A DNA stretch of 64,000 bases from Linepithema humile (lineage: Eukaryota > Arthropoda > Insecta > Hymenoptera > Formicidae): contig NC_090129.1 in the NCBI RefSeq assembly GCF_040581485.1, positions 14,581,501 to 14,645,500 of the forward strand, given 5' to 3'. Below the pieces are notes generated by a model. It was not told the DNA's origin, made no database searches, and saw only the letters and a list, made by a program, of their open reading frames with translations. Of this stretch, positions 42,263-54,345 are shown in pieces (within the stretch, counting starts at the first letter, position 1; the number at the start of each line of letters is the position of its first letter). Both the position numbers and the translations under genes were made by a program.

Positions 42263-45200
42263 ATGAATCGTATTACAACAGCGGGAAGAGATTTACATCA
42301 GAAGCCCCATTCTCCAGTAAAGAGATCAGATAAATCCAAGGGATTGCACAGCTCAGCATCTGATTCAGGTTTGCCAAAAAAAGTTAAAGACATTTTCTGC
42401 GTCTATTGCAAGAAGAAGAGCCATTCCAGAAACGAGTGTTTCAAACTCAAGAGAAAGGAAAAGGAATTGCAGCCAACAGCCAAAGCATCCACACCAGTGG
42501 GAGCCACGGAGGAGACGACATCGCCGAACACGGAAGGGTCTTTATCAGTAGCGCTTGTCGTCAATGCTTTTGATCGTAAGTTAGAAACAAACGAAAAAAT
42601 CCTACGCGTTGATAAAATACACACTAACGAATGCAAGCTTTGCGCGTTGATAGACACGGGTAGCCCGATTTCGTTCATTAAATTCTCAGTGTTTAGCAAA
42701 TTTTTCAATCAAAACTCCATGGTGCCCAATCTCCCATCAGAATTATCCAAAGGCGTTAATGGTGTGTCCATCGCTGTTGTCGGTTCAATTAAGCACTTCG
42801 CTAAGCAATTCGCTAAGATTAAGCACTCTTCCCGATCTCGTGGTAGACGCCAGACTGCGAATTTTAGATAACGACTCGTGGCTTACAGATCTAATTCTAG
42901 GTTGGGATTTTATTGAACAAAATAAACTTTTATTACTTCTCAACTATTCTAGCAATCGTGTAGTCAATCGTGAACTCACCCAAAAACCTAAATTACGTCT
43001 TTTATTAAATGTTGCTTCTACAGAAGTGGTCGAAACATTTACAAAAGATTCTGAAATCTCCCTAGCTGAAATCGACATCGATTTTGAGCCTAATCATAAA
43101 ACAGCTCTAGCACAAGTCTTCAAAAGGATAAAAGATACGCCAGTCGAGCCAGCCAATGAGGAGGACTACCTCGTAAAGGTGGCATTGAAGGATGAATCAA
43201 CGTATACGTGCGTATGCCCCTAGACGTTTTGCATGGTCGGGACGAATTCAAATCCGTCAAATAGTAGACGATCTTCTCGATCGCGGCATTGTCAAACATA
43301 GTACGTCGCCCTATTGCGCACGTGTCGTACCAGTCCGTAAAAAGAATGGACAGTTACGGCTTTGTGTAGATTTGCGTCCTTTAAACGACCGCGTCGTCAA
43401 ACAAAAATACCCTTTCCCTTTTATTGAAGATTGCCTGTCGCGATTAGCGGATAAAACAGTGTTCACATTGCTCGACCTTAAGGACGGTTTCCACCAGATC
43501 AAGCTCCATCCGGAGCACACTAAATACTTTTCGTTCGCCACTCCAGACGGACAATATAAATATACTAGATTGCCTTTTGGTTTTTGTGAGGCACTAGCTG
43601 AATTTCAGCGCAGGCTAGTACAAATTCTTCAGCCTCTCATAAAAGAAGACCAGGTCCTAGTTTACATGGACGATATCTTAATTCCGTCCAAATCAGTAGA
43701 AGAAAATTTAGCCACCCTTGAGCGAGCACTGTTGACACTTAAACGATATAATTTCGTACTCAACATTCACAAATGTTGTTTCCTAAAAATTAAAATTGAA
43801 TATCTAGGATATATTATTTTCGCAAATGGAATTATTCTTAGTAAACGTCATGTAGAGGCGGTTGCAAGATTTCCAGCTCTGAAGAAAGTCGTGGAAGTCC
43901 AATGATTCCTCGGACTCACGAATTATTTTAGAAAGTTTATTTCCAATTACGCCAGCAAGGCTAAGCCTTTAAATAACCTTCTGCGCAAAAATGCAGAGTT
44001 TAATTTCAACAGTCAGTGTAACCATGCGTTTCTGAATCTCAAAAACGACTTAATGGCTTATCCAATGTTACGACTGTTTAATCCCAGATTGGAATCAGAA
44101 TTACATACGGACGCTAGTTCGATCGCACTCGCGGCAATCTATTTACAAAAACAAAAGTCAGGCTTTTGGGCTCCAGTGGCTTATTATAGTCAATCGACGA
44201 ATTCAGCTGAGGCCAAATACCACAGCTTCGAGTTAGAGATGTTGGCTGTCGTTAAGGCAGTGGAAAAGTTCCACCTCTACTTATATGGACTCGCATTTAC
44301 GGTCGTCACCGACTGTAATGCTTTAGTCTACGCTCTCAACAAGGCTCATCTCAATCCTCAAATCGCGAGGTGAACACTACGTTTACAAAGTTATACGTTT
44401 AAAGTGACACATCGTGCCGGTACTCGGATGACACATGTCGACGCACTTACAAGTAGAATTTCCGCCGCCGTCAGCGCAATGCCTCTTGAAAGAGAATTAG
44501 AGTTCCGTCAACAATCTGATCTGAATCTTAAGTCTATTTCTCAGCTACTTGAGACTGCTGATCACGAAAAATATACTTTAATAGATGGCTTGCTATTTAG
44601 AAAAAGTCCCGATAAGCCTCGCTTTGTGGTTCCTGAGTCCATGGTAGAAAACATAATACGCGTCTACCATGACGACATGGCTCACTGCGGCATAGATAAA
44701 ACCCTTGAGGGCATACGCACAACTTATTGGTTCCCGGCCATGAAAAGAAAAATCCAGGATCATCTGGATAATTGCTTGATTTGTCTTTTAGCCAACTCAT
44801 CGACACATTCCAAAGAAGGAGAATTACAAAACACAGACCATCCTATTTCGCCACTCGAAATATTACACGCGGATCATTTCGGACCAATAATCGAGTCCGA
44901 TGAAAGCTTTAAATATATCCTCCTGATTATTAACGCTTTCACTCGATTTACTTGGCTATACGCCGTCAAATCAACTAGCTCATATGAAACAATCCAACAA
45001 TTCTGATCTCTATTCGCTCTTTTTAAAAGTCCTAAAATCATAGTCACAGATAGGGATAGCCTTCACTTCTAGAGAGTTCGCAGAATTTTTAGAGCACTCA
45101 AACGTGCAATACAGGCAGGTAGCTGTCGCTGCTTCTTGGGCAAATGGTATAGTCGAGAGAGTTAATAAATTCCTAAAATCATCATTAAGAAAGGTCATTG

Positions 45201-45708
45201 ATAATCAGTCTTCATGGGCCGACAAACTCGACATCGTACAGTAAGTCATAAATAATTCTTATCATTCATCCATAAAAGCTTCTCCCTCTAAAATGTTGCT
45301 AGGGTATGAAGGTCGGAATCACTCCGATCATGAACTTGTCGAATTTTTAAATAATCTTGCAAAGACTGATCTTAATCGCGACGAGGAACGAGAGGTTACC
45401 CATAGACTAGCAATAGAAGCATCGGATAAAATTAGGAGTTATAATAAATTGTACTATGACAAGCGTCATAAAACTTCTTCTCGATATAAATCAGGCGAAT
45501 ATGTACTAGTGCGAGACATTACCGTTAAACCCGGCGAAGATCGAAAGCTTAAATATCTTATAAAGGACCCTATATGGTGTCCAAAGCGTTAGATAAAAAC
45601 AGATATGTAATTCAGGACATACCTGGCTTCAATATTTCGTCACGTCCATACAATACGATTTTATCTCCAGATCGTTTAAAACCTTGGATGAAGCCAGTTA
45701 AGCCTTGA
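42263..45708 (+). pseudogene. Zinc knuckle, protease, RT, RNase H and integrase of the Gypsy element
   Basis: In order: a zinc knuckle (CVYCKKKSHSRNECFKL), an aspartic protease site (LCALIDTGSPISFI), RT (DLRPLNDRVVKQKYPFPF; LLDLKDGFHQI; LVYMDDILIPS), RNase H (LHTDASSIALAA; SFELEMLAVVKAVEKFHLY; VVTDCNALVYALN) and integrase. The integrase has the HHCC part HDDMAHCGIDKTLEGIRTTY...CLIC, then EILHADHFGPI (first D), then VTDRD. It ends with a pol tail (ILSPDRLKPWM) at 45708. Frame changes occur near 42830, 43200, 43905-43925, 44373, 45006-45050 and 45240. Catalytic residues survive, but no continuous polyprotein can be made. Confidence 0.8.
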
Positions 45709-46123
45709 CTTATGTTTAATATATTAATATTTCCTACGATTATTATTAATATTTGCGGTCATAGATATATTTCTTTTATTAGTGCGTAAACACCCTACTT
45801 TATTTAGATTTAAATATAGCCTACCAAAGTTAAAATTATCACTTTGTTTATTATTAATATTAAGAATTATTTGGAACAATCATTAGCCTAAGGCATAATC
45901 AGTATTAAAATTACTGTGATATTATGTGCAACCAACGTACAAATGTTTGTGATAGGCAATATCTGTCTGCGAACCATGCCTAGTCTGATATTTTACATTT
46001 AAATTACACACGAATTGTTACTTTAAGTTTTATTTATCAATTACAACTGTTTAATACTGTAAACGTTCTGTTTTGTTCTACAGCTGATCATTCGAGTCGA
46101 ATGTTCGTTCAGAATGGCCGAGC

Positions 46124-46475
46124 TGTAAGCGCCTATTAGAAATTGCGCTTATTTAGGTTAAGTCGCGCCTAGATGGCAGTTTAGTCTTAGTCTTAGAGCG
46201 CGAGTGTATTTCCTGTCTCTTGTGATTGGCCGATGCCTCTGATTGGTGCACAGGGACACATGACGTCGTCGAGGCACAGAGAAGCTTCGAGACACCATAG
46301 TATTAGAAGACTGTAACACGAGCTGATGGAAGAATCAGTGGCCAGCATAGCCGGTGAATAAAGACTTTTAGTTAAAAGTGAACGTATCCTATTGCTCTCC
46401 CAATCTACTTTTCCTGACGAATCACAATCATTTCCTGACGAACTAGCTCTCATTAAACACATTGAGAGTTTTACA
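46124..46475 (+). repeat. 3' LTR (352 bp)
   Basis: Same ends as the 5' LTR, with TCAGT at about 46335 and AATAAA at 46357-46362. It represents the undamaged LTR form, without the MITE. 45709-46123 between pol and the LTR is AT-rich with no gene. Confidence 0.85.
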
Positions 46476-46479
46476 GTAC

Positions 46480-48416
46480 CATCTCTGAAATTATACGGTC
46501 TATATCAAAGAGTAGATAGTGCTATAATATATTTGAGCGGTTATTCCGACAGCTTGTTACTGAATTTTACAAATAATCCTGCAGAATCGTTCAACTCAAT
46601 AATCTGCAAAGAAATTGGCGGGAAACGCATTAATTTTGGTAAACGAGGCTCTTACAACGCTAGAGTAGCAAGAGCAGTTGTACAATACAATACGCAACAA
46701 GTTCTTACACAATTGCATGAAAACATGTGTAAGACTGTTCCGCCTATTATCGAAAATCTGGAAAAGCGACGACAAATAAAAGTTGCGAAAACCAGAGAAT
46801 CTCGTAAAGCACAGGGAAGACAAAAAATATTTAAACAAGAGCTAGGAACAGATCGTTATTACGGTCCGAAATCGCAAAAACCGGATCTTCCATCCGAAAT
46901 ATTCGAGCAACTTTGGCAATACCATTCAGAAAAGTTGTCCGAGAATGCGAAAAACTGGCAGAAAATTGAACTCGAGACGAGAAATGAAAGTGAATCGGAA
47001 TAATGGTTATCATTGAGACGAGAAATGTTGACGGCATCCAATTTTGGAATCGTATGTCGTATGAGACCGACTATGTCTTGCGTAGCAACAGTAAAAGCCA
47101 TTTTACATCCTCCATTTATTGATACCGGAGCGATGACGTATGGTCGCAAAAAAGAAGATGTAGCAAGAAAAGAATTGGCCATAAAATTAGAAAAAGAAAT
47201 AAAACGTTGCGGATTATTCATCGACATTGAAAATCCATGCTTAGGTGCTTCCCCTGACGGACTCATTGACGAAAATGGTCTGGTAGAAATCAAATGTCCT
47301 CGGCTGAAAATTTAACAATGGAAAAAGCCATTGAGACATCTTCTTTAAAAGGCATTTTTGATAAAAAAGATCCGAACAAAATGAATCGGAATCACCGATA
47401 TTATTATCAAGTTCAGGGTCAATTAAATATAACAGGGCGAGAATCTTGTATTTTTGCTATTTGGACTCCAAAAAGCATGAAAATATTGCGCATTGATATT
47501 GACAAAATGTTTTGGAGAAATCAAATGCTGCCTTTCTTAATACGCTTCTATAATAAATGCATGCTTCCAGAAATCTTGGATAGTCGACATAATAGGCATA
47601 TGCCAATTAGAAATCCAAGATACATTACAGAAGCTCAAGAAGAAGCAGCAAAAAAAATACGTGATCGAACAAATACTGGACGAAATATAACAGAAAGCGA
47701 AAATGGCATGGAAGAAAACAAACGATTCAAACCGAACATTTCATCAATGAAAGTAGCAATGACTGCTCCTGCTACCACTATTCTAAATAAAGAACAAGAT
47801 GATGATTGCGTTATTATAAGTTACTCAAGTAAAAGAGATATATCTAAAGACGATATGGTTAGACATAAAAAACTTTTAGATGAAACGTTTACTTCTGTCT
47901 CTTTTATAAAAAAAACGTCTTACCTGTAACAAGTCAACTGAATGACAAATCGTTGGATCTATTTTTGCGCATTATAAGAGAAACTTCTTGTTTCGAAACA
48001 CAAAGTGTGTTATATTTAGAATACCCTCACATGATTGTAGCCAGTATCATAGTGACAAAAGCTTACAAATAATTGGAGGCAATTGTAGTAATCATTGGAG
48101 ATGTATTTTCTTTGATGGCACTAAACTTCATATGTACGATAGTTTACCCGGCTGTACATACGATAAATTGGTAGCTAAAGAGAAAAATTACATACATCTT
48201 CGTTATCCAGCAGTAAACTCTAATGACATAATTTTTGAAAGGGTTCAAATACAACCTGATGGCATAAGTTGTGGAATTTATGCTGCCGCTTTCGCCACGA
48301 CTATAGCCTTAGGAGGCAATCCTTGCGAGGAAAAATACTCCAAGGATGTAAAGCGCATGAGAGAACATTTCTGTAAAATAATAGAAAGCAATAAACTATT
48401 GCCTTTTCCAAAGTGA
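46480..48416 (+). pseudogene. Mutator-like gene, 3' part: transposase tail, YqaJ-type nuclease, C48-type protease
   Basis: The frame resumes exactly after the GTAC duplication (SLKLYGLYQRVDSAIIYLSG; NPAESFNSIICKEIGGKR), the tail of the Mutator-like domain. After an in-frame TAA (47001-47003), a YqaJ/lambda-exonuclease-type PD-(D/E)xK domain follows (RREMLTASNFG; GAMTYGRKKEDVAR; LGASPDGLIDENGLVEIKCP), with the D...ExK catalytic set. One T is lost in CCTCGG at about 47299, shifting frame to SAENLTMEKAI. From about 47960 a C48/Ulp1-like protease segment reads HWRCIFFDGTKLHMYDSL and QPDGISCGIYAAAFA, preserving His, Asp, Gln and Cys positions. Additional shifts lie near 47930 and 48070. AATAAATAAAACA follows at about 48507. 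Confidence 0.7.
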
Positions 48417-48703
48417 TCAAAATATTTATCCTGATACTCGTCAGAATATTGATCAGGAAAAAAAATGCCTCAATATCGCTTACAAATTATAATCGGAGAG
48501 ACAAAATAAATAAATAAAACATTTTGGTTGCGTCTCACGGGAATGGGCGATGTAGGGGCCCATTTTTTATTTTCAATATTCAGAATATTTTCATTATTCT
48601 GTTACTATTGAGGTAAATACGTAATATATTGTAAATGTTTGTAAATTTATATAACAATTATAGAAACATTTACACATATACGAATAAAAAATATATATAT
48701 ATA

Positions 48704-49083
48704 CAGAGTGTCCCAAAAATTTTGACACAGCGGCCGTATGCCGGTAGAGCAGACCAAACTGAACCGAAAAGTTCTCTACCATTTTACAATTTTCACAAGG
48801 GTTAAAGAGATATTAATTATTAAAGATTACCGAATGCGAACGCACGGCTGAGATACGACCGCCTACAGACTACGGTCGCTAGGCGCGCGGCGTGCGGTAA
48901 GCGGCGAGCGACCGTAGTCTGTAGGCGGTCGTATCTCAGCCGTGCGTTCGCATTCGGTAATCTTTAATAATTAATATCTCTTTAACCCTTGTGAAAATTG
49001 TAAAATGGTAGAGAACTTTTCGGTTCAGTTTGGTCTGCTCTACCGGCATACGGCCGCTGTGTCAAAATTTTTGGGACACTCTG
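48704..49083. repeat. Near-perfect 380-bp palindrome (foldback MITE, TA flanks)
   Basis: Arms of about 178 bp (CAGAGTGTCCCAAAAATTTTG at the end; CAGACTACGGTCGC near the centre) are separated by about 25 nt (GCGCGCGGCGTGCGGTAAGCGGCG region). TA flanks both sides within (TA)n. The tips recall mariner-type CAGAGTGTCCC ends. I could see no mismatch over most of the stem. No coding. Confidence 0.85.
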
Positions 49084-49315
49084 TATATATATAATATATT
49101 TACAGAAATGTGTAAATATATAAATATGTATCTTCTTGAAAGATATAACATTTTAATGTGAGCATTGTTGAAATTGTGTTCAAACTGTGCAATAAAGGCA
49201 GACACATCTATGTTTTACTGTCATCGACACATGCACACTTAGATATATGTGCGAGACGATAGAGCAGTAAAAATAAGCAAAGTTTTCTGATTTCAATATA
49301 TTGAACACAATCAGT

Positions 49316-50655
49316 GCAAAATCGAGCAACAGAGCAATGTAAGAGATACAGCTCCCCAGCATGCGGGCACTACACAAGCAAGAACCGCACGTCACGCGTC
49401 CGTGTGCGTATGCGTCTGTGTGCGTAGCATATTTTGTGTCATTTCTACCAGCATGCGACAAATGCTAAGAAGCAGGCGTTTTTATAGAGTAAGGCGAGTC
49501 GCTAAAATATTAGAAATTCCGTGTTCGAGATCTGCTTCTTGAAACTTTTTTTTCTTTTTTTCCACAAAGAACAGTGCATTATCAAGTAAAGAATTAGATT
49601 ATATTCTTCCTAAAAAAATTTTATTTGTTAAAAATATTCGCATATAACTATAAAAAATACTAATTTATTACGATTTGTTAATAGAAAAATAAAAAATAGT
49701 TTTACAATTTTGCAACAAAATATAAGTTTAAGACATGCCAAAAATATTAATAAATATAAAATAATACTTTTTTGTCGAAAACATTTAATAATTTGATTAA
49801 TTACTGTTAAAAATTAATATGCAAAAAAAGTTGCAAGAAGCAATTTTCAAACACGATGTTTTCAATATTCCAGCTACTCACCTTACCCGTTTTGTCACGC
49901 TTGCATTTATTTCTTTTAACTAAAAAAAAGATTTATTAATAATTACTAATTACTAATTAATTAAATCTTTTTTTCCAATTAAAAGAAATAAATGCAAGCG
50001 TGACAAAACGGATAAGGTGAGTAACTGGAATATTGAAGAAATCGTGTTTGAAAATTGCTTCTTGCAACTTTTTTTGTATATTAATTTTTATTAGTAATTA
50101 ATCAAATTATTAAATGTTTTCAACAAAAAAGTATTATTTTATATTTTATATTTTTGGCATGTCTTAAACTTATATTTTGTTGCAAAATTGTGAAACTATT
50201 TTTTATTTTTCTATTAACAAATCGTAATAAATTAGTATTTTTTATAGTTATATGCGAATATTTTTAACAAATAAAATTTTTTTAGGAAGAATATAATCTA
50301 ATTCTTTACTTGATAATGCACTGTTCTTTGCGGAAAAAAAAAGTTTCAAGAAGCAGATCTCGAACACGGAATTTCTAATATTTTAGCGACTTGCCTTACT
50401 CGAAAACGCTTGCTTCTTAGCATTTGTCGCACGCTGATTGAGACGACACAAAATATAGTATGCTACGACATAGACGCGTGCGCACACGATCGTGTAACGT
50501 ACGGTTCTCGCTTGTGTAGTGCGCATGGTGGGGACAGTGATGCGATGTTTCCTACCGGGCTACCGGCTCTCGAGCCCGGTAGGAAATATCGCATCCTCAC
50601 TGGGGACCGTACTCCTCACATTGCACTGTTGCAGGATACTCGATCTTGCAGCACT
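49316..50655. repeat. 1.3-kb palindrome with arms of about 640-700 bp
   Basis: The centre is near 49952. The left arm runs GCAAAATCGAGCAACAGAGC ... GCATGCGACAAATGCTAAGAAG ... CACGCTTGCATTTATTTC. The right arm mirrors it with substitutions and one extra 66-bp hairpin. A single-arm relative is at 55064-55768. ORFs on it (for example around 50410 and 49180) come from repeat sequence only. Confidence 0.75.
50535..50603. repeat. 66-bp mini-hairpin inserted in one palindrome arm
   Basis: CAGTGATGCGATGTTTCCTA and its inverted partner TAGGAAATATCGCATCCTCACTG flank CCGGGCTACCGGCTCTCGAGCCCGG. GGGA stands on both sides. Absent from the left arm and from the half copy at 55.1 kb, so it is a separate insertion. 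Confidence 0.7.
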
Positions 50656-50755
50656 AAACACGATGCTTTCTCTAAAATACACATTTATTAAATAGATGTG
50701 TGTTACATATATGTCGGTAATGGCGGAACTAGAAATGTCGATATTATCGACATTT

Positions 50756-53265
50756 TTAGTTACGTTTAGATGAGGGCGCTAACCCGTCGGAGTTCGATCT
50801 CCGCTTTAGGATCCCCTTAATGTTTAGAGTAGCAAGGCCATTTAAACGATCTTATCCCATAGTTGAACGGTGATAATTCTTAACTTGCTTTAACACATTG
50901 AAATAGCGTTCACCCGAAGCTACTGATGCAGGTAGGCTAAGAAAAATTCTCAATGCGACAGTGACATTAGGAAATACACCAGCAAAATCAAGTTGGAGTA
51001 TTTCTTGAAGCAATTCTTTCGGCTTGCAATCTAATTTAAAATTAACCAAATATATTTGTTTCAGAAAAATCATCTCGTCACACAGCTCTGTTGCTATTTT
51101 TGTGGCGTAATTTCGTTGAAATTTTTCAGCAGATGTATGTAGATCTTTATCGCTTAAGCTATTAAACTGCCAGAGAAATCCAAATAGATTACAAATATCA
51201 TGAAGAGATGTAAACCGTTTATTAAGTTCTGATATAATGCAGTCAATTATAACATAGAACACATTAACTATATAATGTTGTTCAGCATTAAATTCAGCAT
51301 TAATACGAATATTTTTAGGGCATGTAAATTCAGGTGAAATACCAATATTCTGTGCAATTAATTTAGTTTCACTCAAGATTGCATCCCATTTTTCACGAAT
51401 TAGCTTAATGTCGTTAGTGAGGCTTTTGATGTTATTTATCTCAATATCAAGTGTAGCATTGCGTGCTTCAATCAGTAAATTAGTTTGATGAATCATTGTA
51501 AGTACTTTGATCCACAAAGATGACATTAGAAGAAATTCAAATTTGCATACGTATTTCTGGATCGTATGAAGTTCAGTTCGAGCTTGTGCTGTAAGATTAA
51601 GCGATTCAAGTTCAGTTAAGACTTTTCTTACTTTATCCAAATGAAGTGCAACTGGTCGAACACAATCAATCCGTGCAGACCATCTAGTTTTGGATGTCCC
51701 ATGCAGTGAAACGGGGAGATGTTGTTTTAAAATTTCCCATCTTTGTGAGCTGCTACTGAATAAGTTGTACATTTGTTGCACAGTTCCAAAGTAAGTGATT
51801 GCCTCTTTGCACGATTCCGCACAGTCAATACCTACAAGATTTAAAGTGTGGTTTCCACAACTAGAAAATATGCAATTGGAGTTATGTTCAAGAAGAATTG
51901 CCTGTACGCCGTTATATTTACCAGCCATATTAGCCCTATTATCGTAGGCTTGACCAACACAGAGTTCAAATTTTAACCCAAGTTTCTCTAGAACTTTTAA
52001 AATACGAGCAGCAATTTCCCTCCCTGTTTTTTTTAGAAAAATGATCAAATCCAATAAACCGTTCTTCAATTAAAAATGTTTTGCTGTCATTGGCAATTTT
52101 TACATGTCGAATTACAAGAGTCGTTTGTTCCTTGTGAGAACAATCTGGCGTAGCATCGACAATTATCGCAAAATATTTAGCATTATGAATATCTTCAATA
52201 ATAGATTTTTGGAAAAATGAACCGCAAAGTTCAATGAATTCATTTTCTATGCGTGTAGAGAGATAATGTACTTGCATGCGTTGTTGCTTTTCTTGCGACT
52301 CTCGAACTTTTCTCACATGTTTGAACAAAAGTGGGTCATATTTACTTAGCAGTTCAATTATTCCTAGAAAGTTTCCATTATTACGATCACCTATGCGTTG
52401 ACTAGAACCAAAGAAAGATAGTCCCCGTTCAGCAAGAAAAAATGACATTCAAGATGCGCTCAAGAATTTTCTTCCACGAGGTAATCTCTGTAGTGAGTTC
52501 AGACAAAAGTAAATTATCAATTGTCTTATCAGTTGATGCTGCCCTTTTAGCTGATTTCCATGCCACATAGTTTTCTTTGTGAATTATTGAATTCTCATGT
52601 GATGATATTCTGTCTTTTAATTTCCTCCAGCCTCTATCGATACTCCATCCCGTTTCACTAGAGAGAAATGACGCATTTTTGGTACCTTTGTTGAATATGA
52701 AGCATGGCACACAGAATAGTGATTGCTTTTCTATACTCCAACACAACCAATCCCTGATGCAAGTTTCACCATTTGGTAATATTTTCCTTATCAATCGTCT
52801 AGGAAAAGCATGATTTTCAGCATCAGGTGGTATATTATTTGGAATTTCAAAAACATTAATTTGTAAAAAAGACTGCATTTGAGTAACATTGTTCTTGTCG
52901 ATAATTCCAATGTCGTTCACAGGCAAAGCTGAAGCATTAATTGATGATACATCGTGTACAAGATGCATATTTTCCTGCTGTTGACGAATGATTTCATTGC
53001 AAGTGGAATTTTCTGATTTTTCTGGAGTTATTTCTGTTACATTTTTCGGAATTTTAGCTAGTTTAGCAATTTTTAAAACATCAGTTTGTTCATGAATCAG
53101 CACATCTGTAATTTCAGTGTTTTCATTGTCTGTAGCAATGTTTATCGGAAAAGAATTGCAAGATGGTTTCAGAAATGATGTTATTGGTAGTGTCGCTTTA
53201 ACGACTGCTTCACTTGCTTGTTTACGTCGTCTTTTACTTGCGCCACTTTCAAAACTTCTCTTTAT
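50756..53265 (-). pseudogene. ZMYM1-like hAT transposase gene, broken
   Basis: N-terminus: KRSFESGASKRRRKQASEA, preceded by ATA where a start ATG would be expected (53265-53263). A TTF/ZnF-type region follows (GETCIRDWLCWSIEKQSLFCVPCFIF; SSHENSIIHKENYVAWK). The central domain reads FAIIVDATPDCSHKEQTTLVIRHV, then GQAYDNRANMAGKYNGVQA, CIFSSCGNHTLNLVG and GTSKTRWSAR. The hAT dimerisation tail reads LPASVASGERYFNVLKQVKNYHRSTMG. Two single-base frameshifts lie in homopolymers (T-run near 52443, A8 near 52028 as read on the minus strand), and a TAA at 50852-50854 interrupts the last block, after which DRLNGLATLNI is still readable in frame to 50756. Catalytic-type D and W residues are present. The terminal repeats are unclear; CAGGGCC at 53792 (minus) may be one end. 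Confidence 0.75.
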
Positions 53266-54057
53266 AGTGAATGGGAATTTTAAATTTGAAATTCCAAGCT
53301 TATAATTAAAATATGGAATAAGAACTAAATTTTTTTAATCACAAAATCAAATATCAAGCATAGAAATGCAAAATATTAAAACCTTATTAGGAAACTAAGA
53401 AAAAATGTATTTTACAGCTTACAGCATACAGCTTGAAAGACCTGAAACTATGTGCTGACTGCTGACTGACAGTATAGAAAATAGAAACAATAGAATATAG
53501 AAAACAAAATCACGCATAGGCAGATAAAGTGAGAACAATGTGTCGTATGGCGCGCTATTAGCTATTAACATCAATATCGCATTTGTAAATACGGCGCTCG
53601 GTGGAAGGGAGAAGGCGGCTTTCTGAACGGAGACTTATCCGAAACAAACGAGTCCGGATCAGACGAAAACTCGTTTGTTTCGAACAGTACACATTTTAAT
53701 AATATAATTGTTGATTTGTTGAGATTAAAATTTACAAACATTTTGCAAATTTGAGGCCCCCGTAAATGCGAGGCCCGTGCCCAATGGCCCTGCTAGCCCC
53801 CTCTGTGGTAGGGCCTGGGGACACCACTAACTTGACATCACGTCTTGTAATGCTTTCTTTCTCGATCGTCCGATTTGCGCTAAGGATGCAAGATGAAAAT
53901 ATCCCCCACTACTTTTCCCCTTGCTGCTCGCTGTGCTCCTCGCTTCAAGCGACACGTCAAATACGCGTTTGTGTGAATGCGTGTGACGCCTTCGGTTGTT
54001 TCACACACGTATACCGTTGCTGGCGAGGGACACCATTCGTGCCGGTACGTGTACATG
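53266..54057. other. 5' flank of the ZMYM1-like pseudogene; no gene
   Basis: AT-rich leader-like sequence, followed by CAGGGCCATTGG reading leftward from 53792, which may be the hAT end. 53793-54057 has no coding content that I can support. Confidence 0.3.
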
Positions 54058-54345
54058 CCACGAATGTGTATTGCACATCCTTGGAATATATCCTATGTAC
54101 ATACTGCGAACGTGCACTGCACACCCTCGGCATATACCCCATGTATGTACCACGAATGTACACTGCATATCTTTGGAATATACCTATGTATGTATTATGG
54201 ACATCCTATGTACATACATGGTGGTAATTATTTCACATGTGGTACATAGAATATGCGCTTTATATACTTTTCACATTCTCTGTATATACATAGAATATAC
54301 AATATACATATATGTATATACATAAGACGTACATAGAATGTCCTA
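54058..54345. repeat. 46-bp tandem repeat plus TACATA array
   Basis: Three units (54058, 54104, 54150) share the form CCACGAATGTxxxxTGCA, then TTGGAATATA, then CCTATGTACATA. They grade into TATATACATAGAATAT words up to about 54345, as in the arrays at 14.96 and 21.6 kb. Confidence 0.7.

Larger units (their letters stand above)
39887..46475 (+). mobile_element. Ty3/Gypsy-type LTR retrotransposon
   Basis: LTRs start TGTAAGCGCC and end GAGTTTTACA. A 4-bp duplication GTAC flanks the element (39883-39886 and 46476-46479). Gene order gag, protease, RT, RNase H, integrase is Gypsy-type. A TGG-starting primer site is not adjacent to the 5' LTR (first TGG about 9 nt in), and no clear polypurine tract precedes the 3' LTR. 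The coding region is frameshifted throughout, so the element is inactive. Confidence 0.85.

Noticed and set aside
27554..53792. A single 26-kb hAT element with CAGGGCC ends at 27554 (+) and 53792 (minus)
   Set aside because: The ends are only loosely similar and the flanking 8-mers (TATACAAT and CTAGCCCC) do not match.
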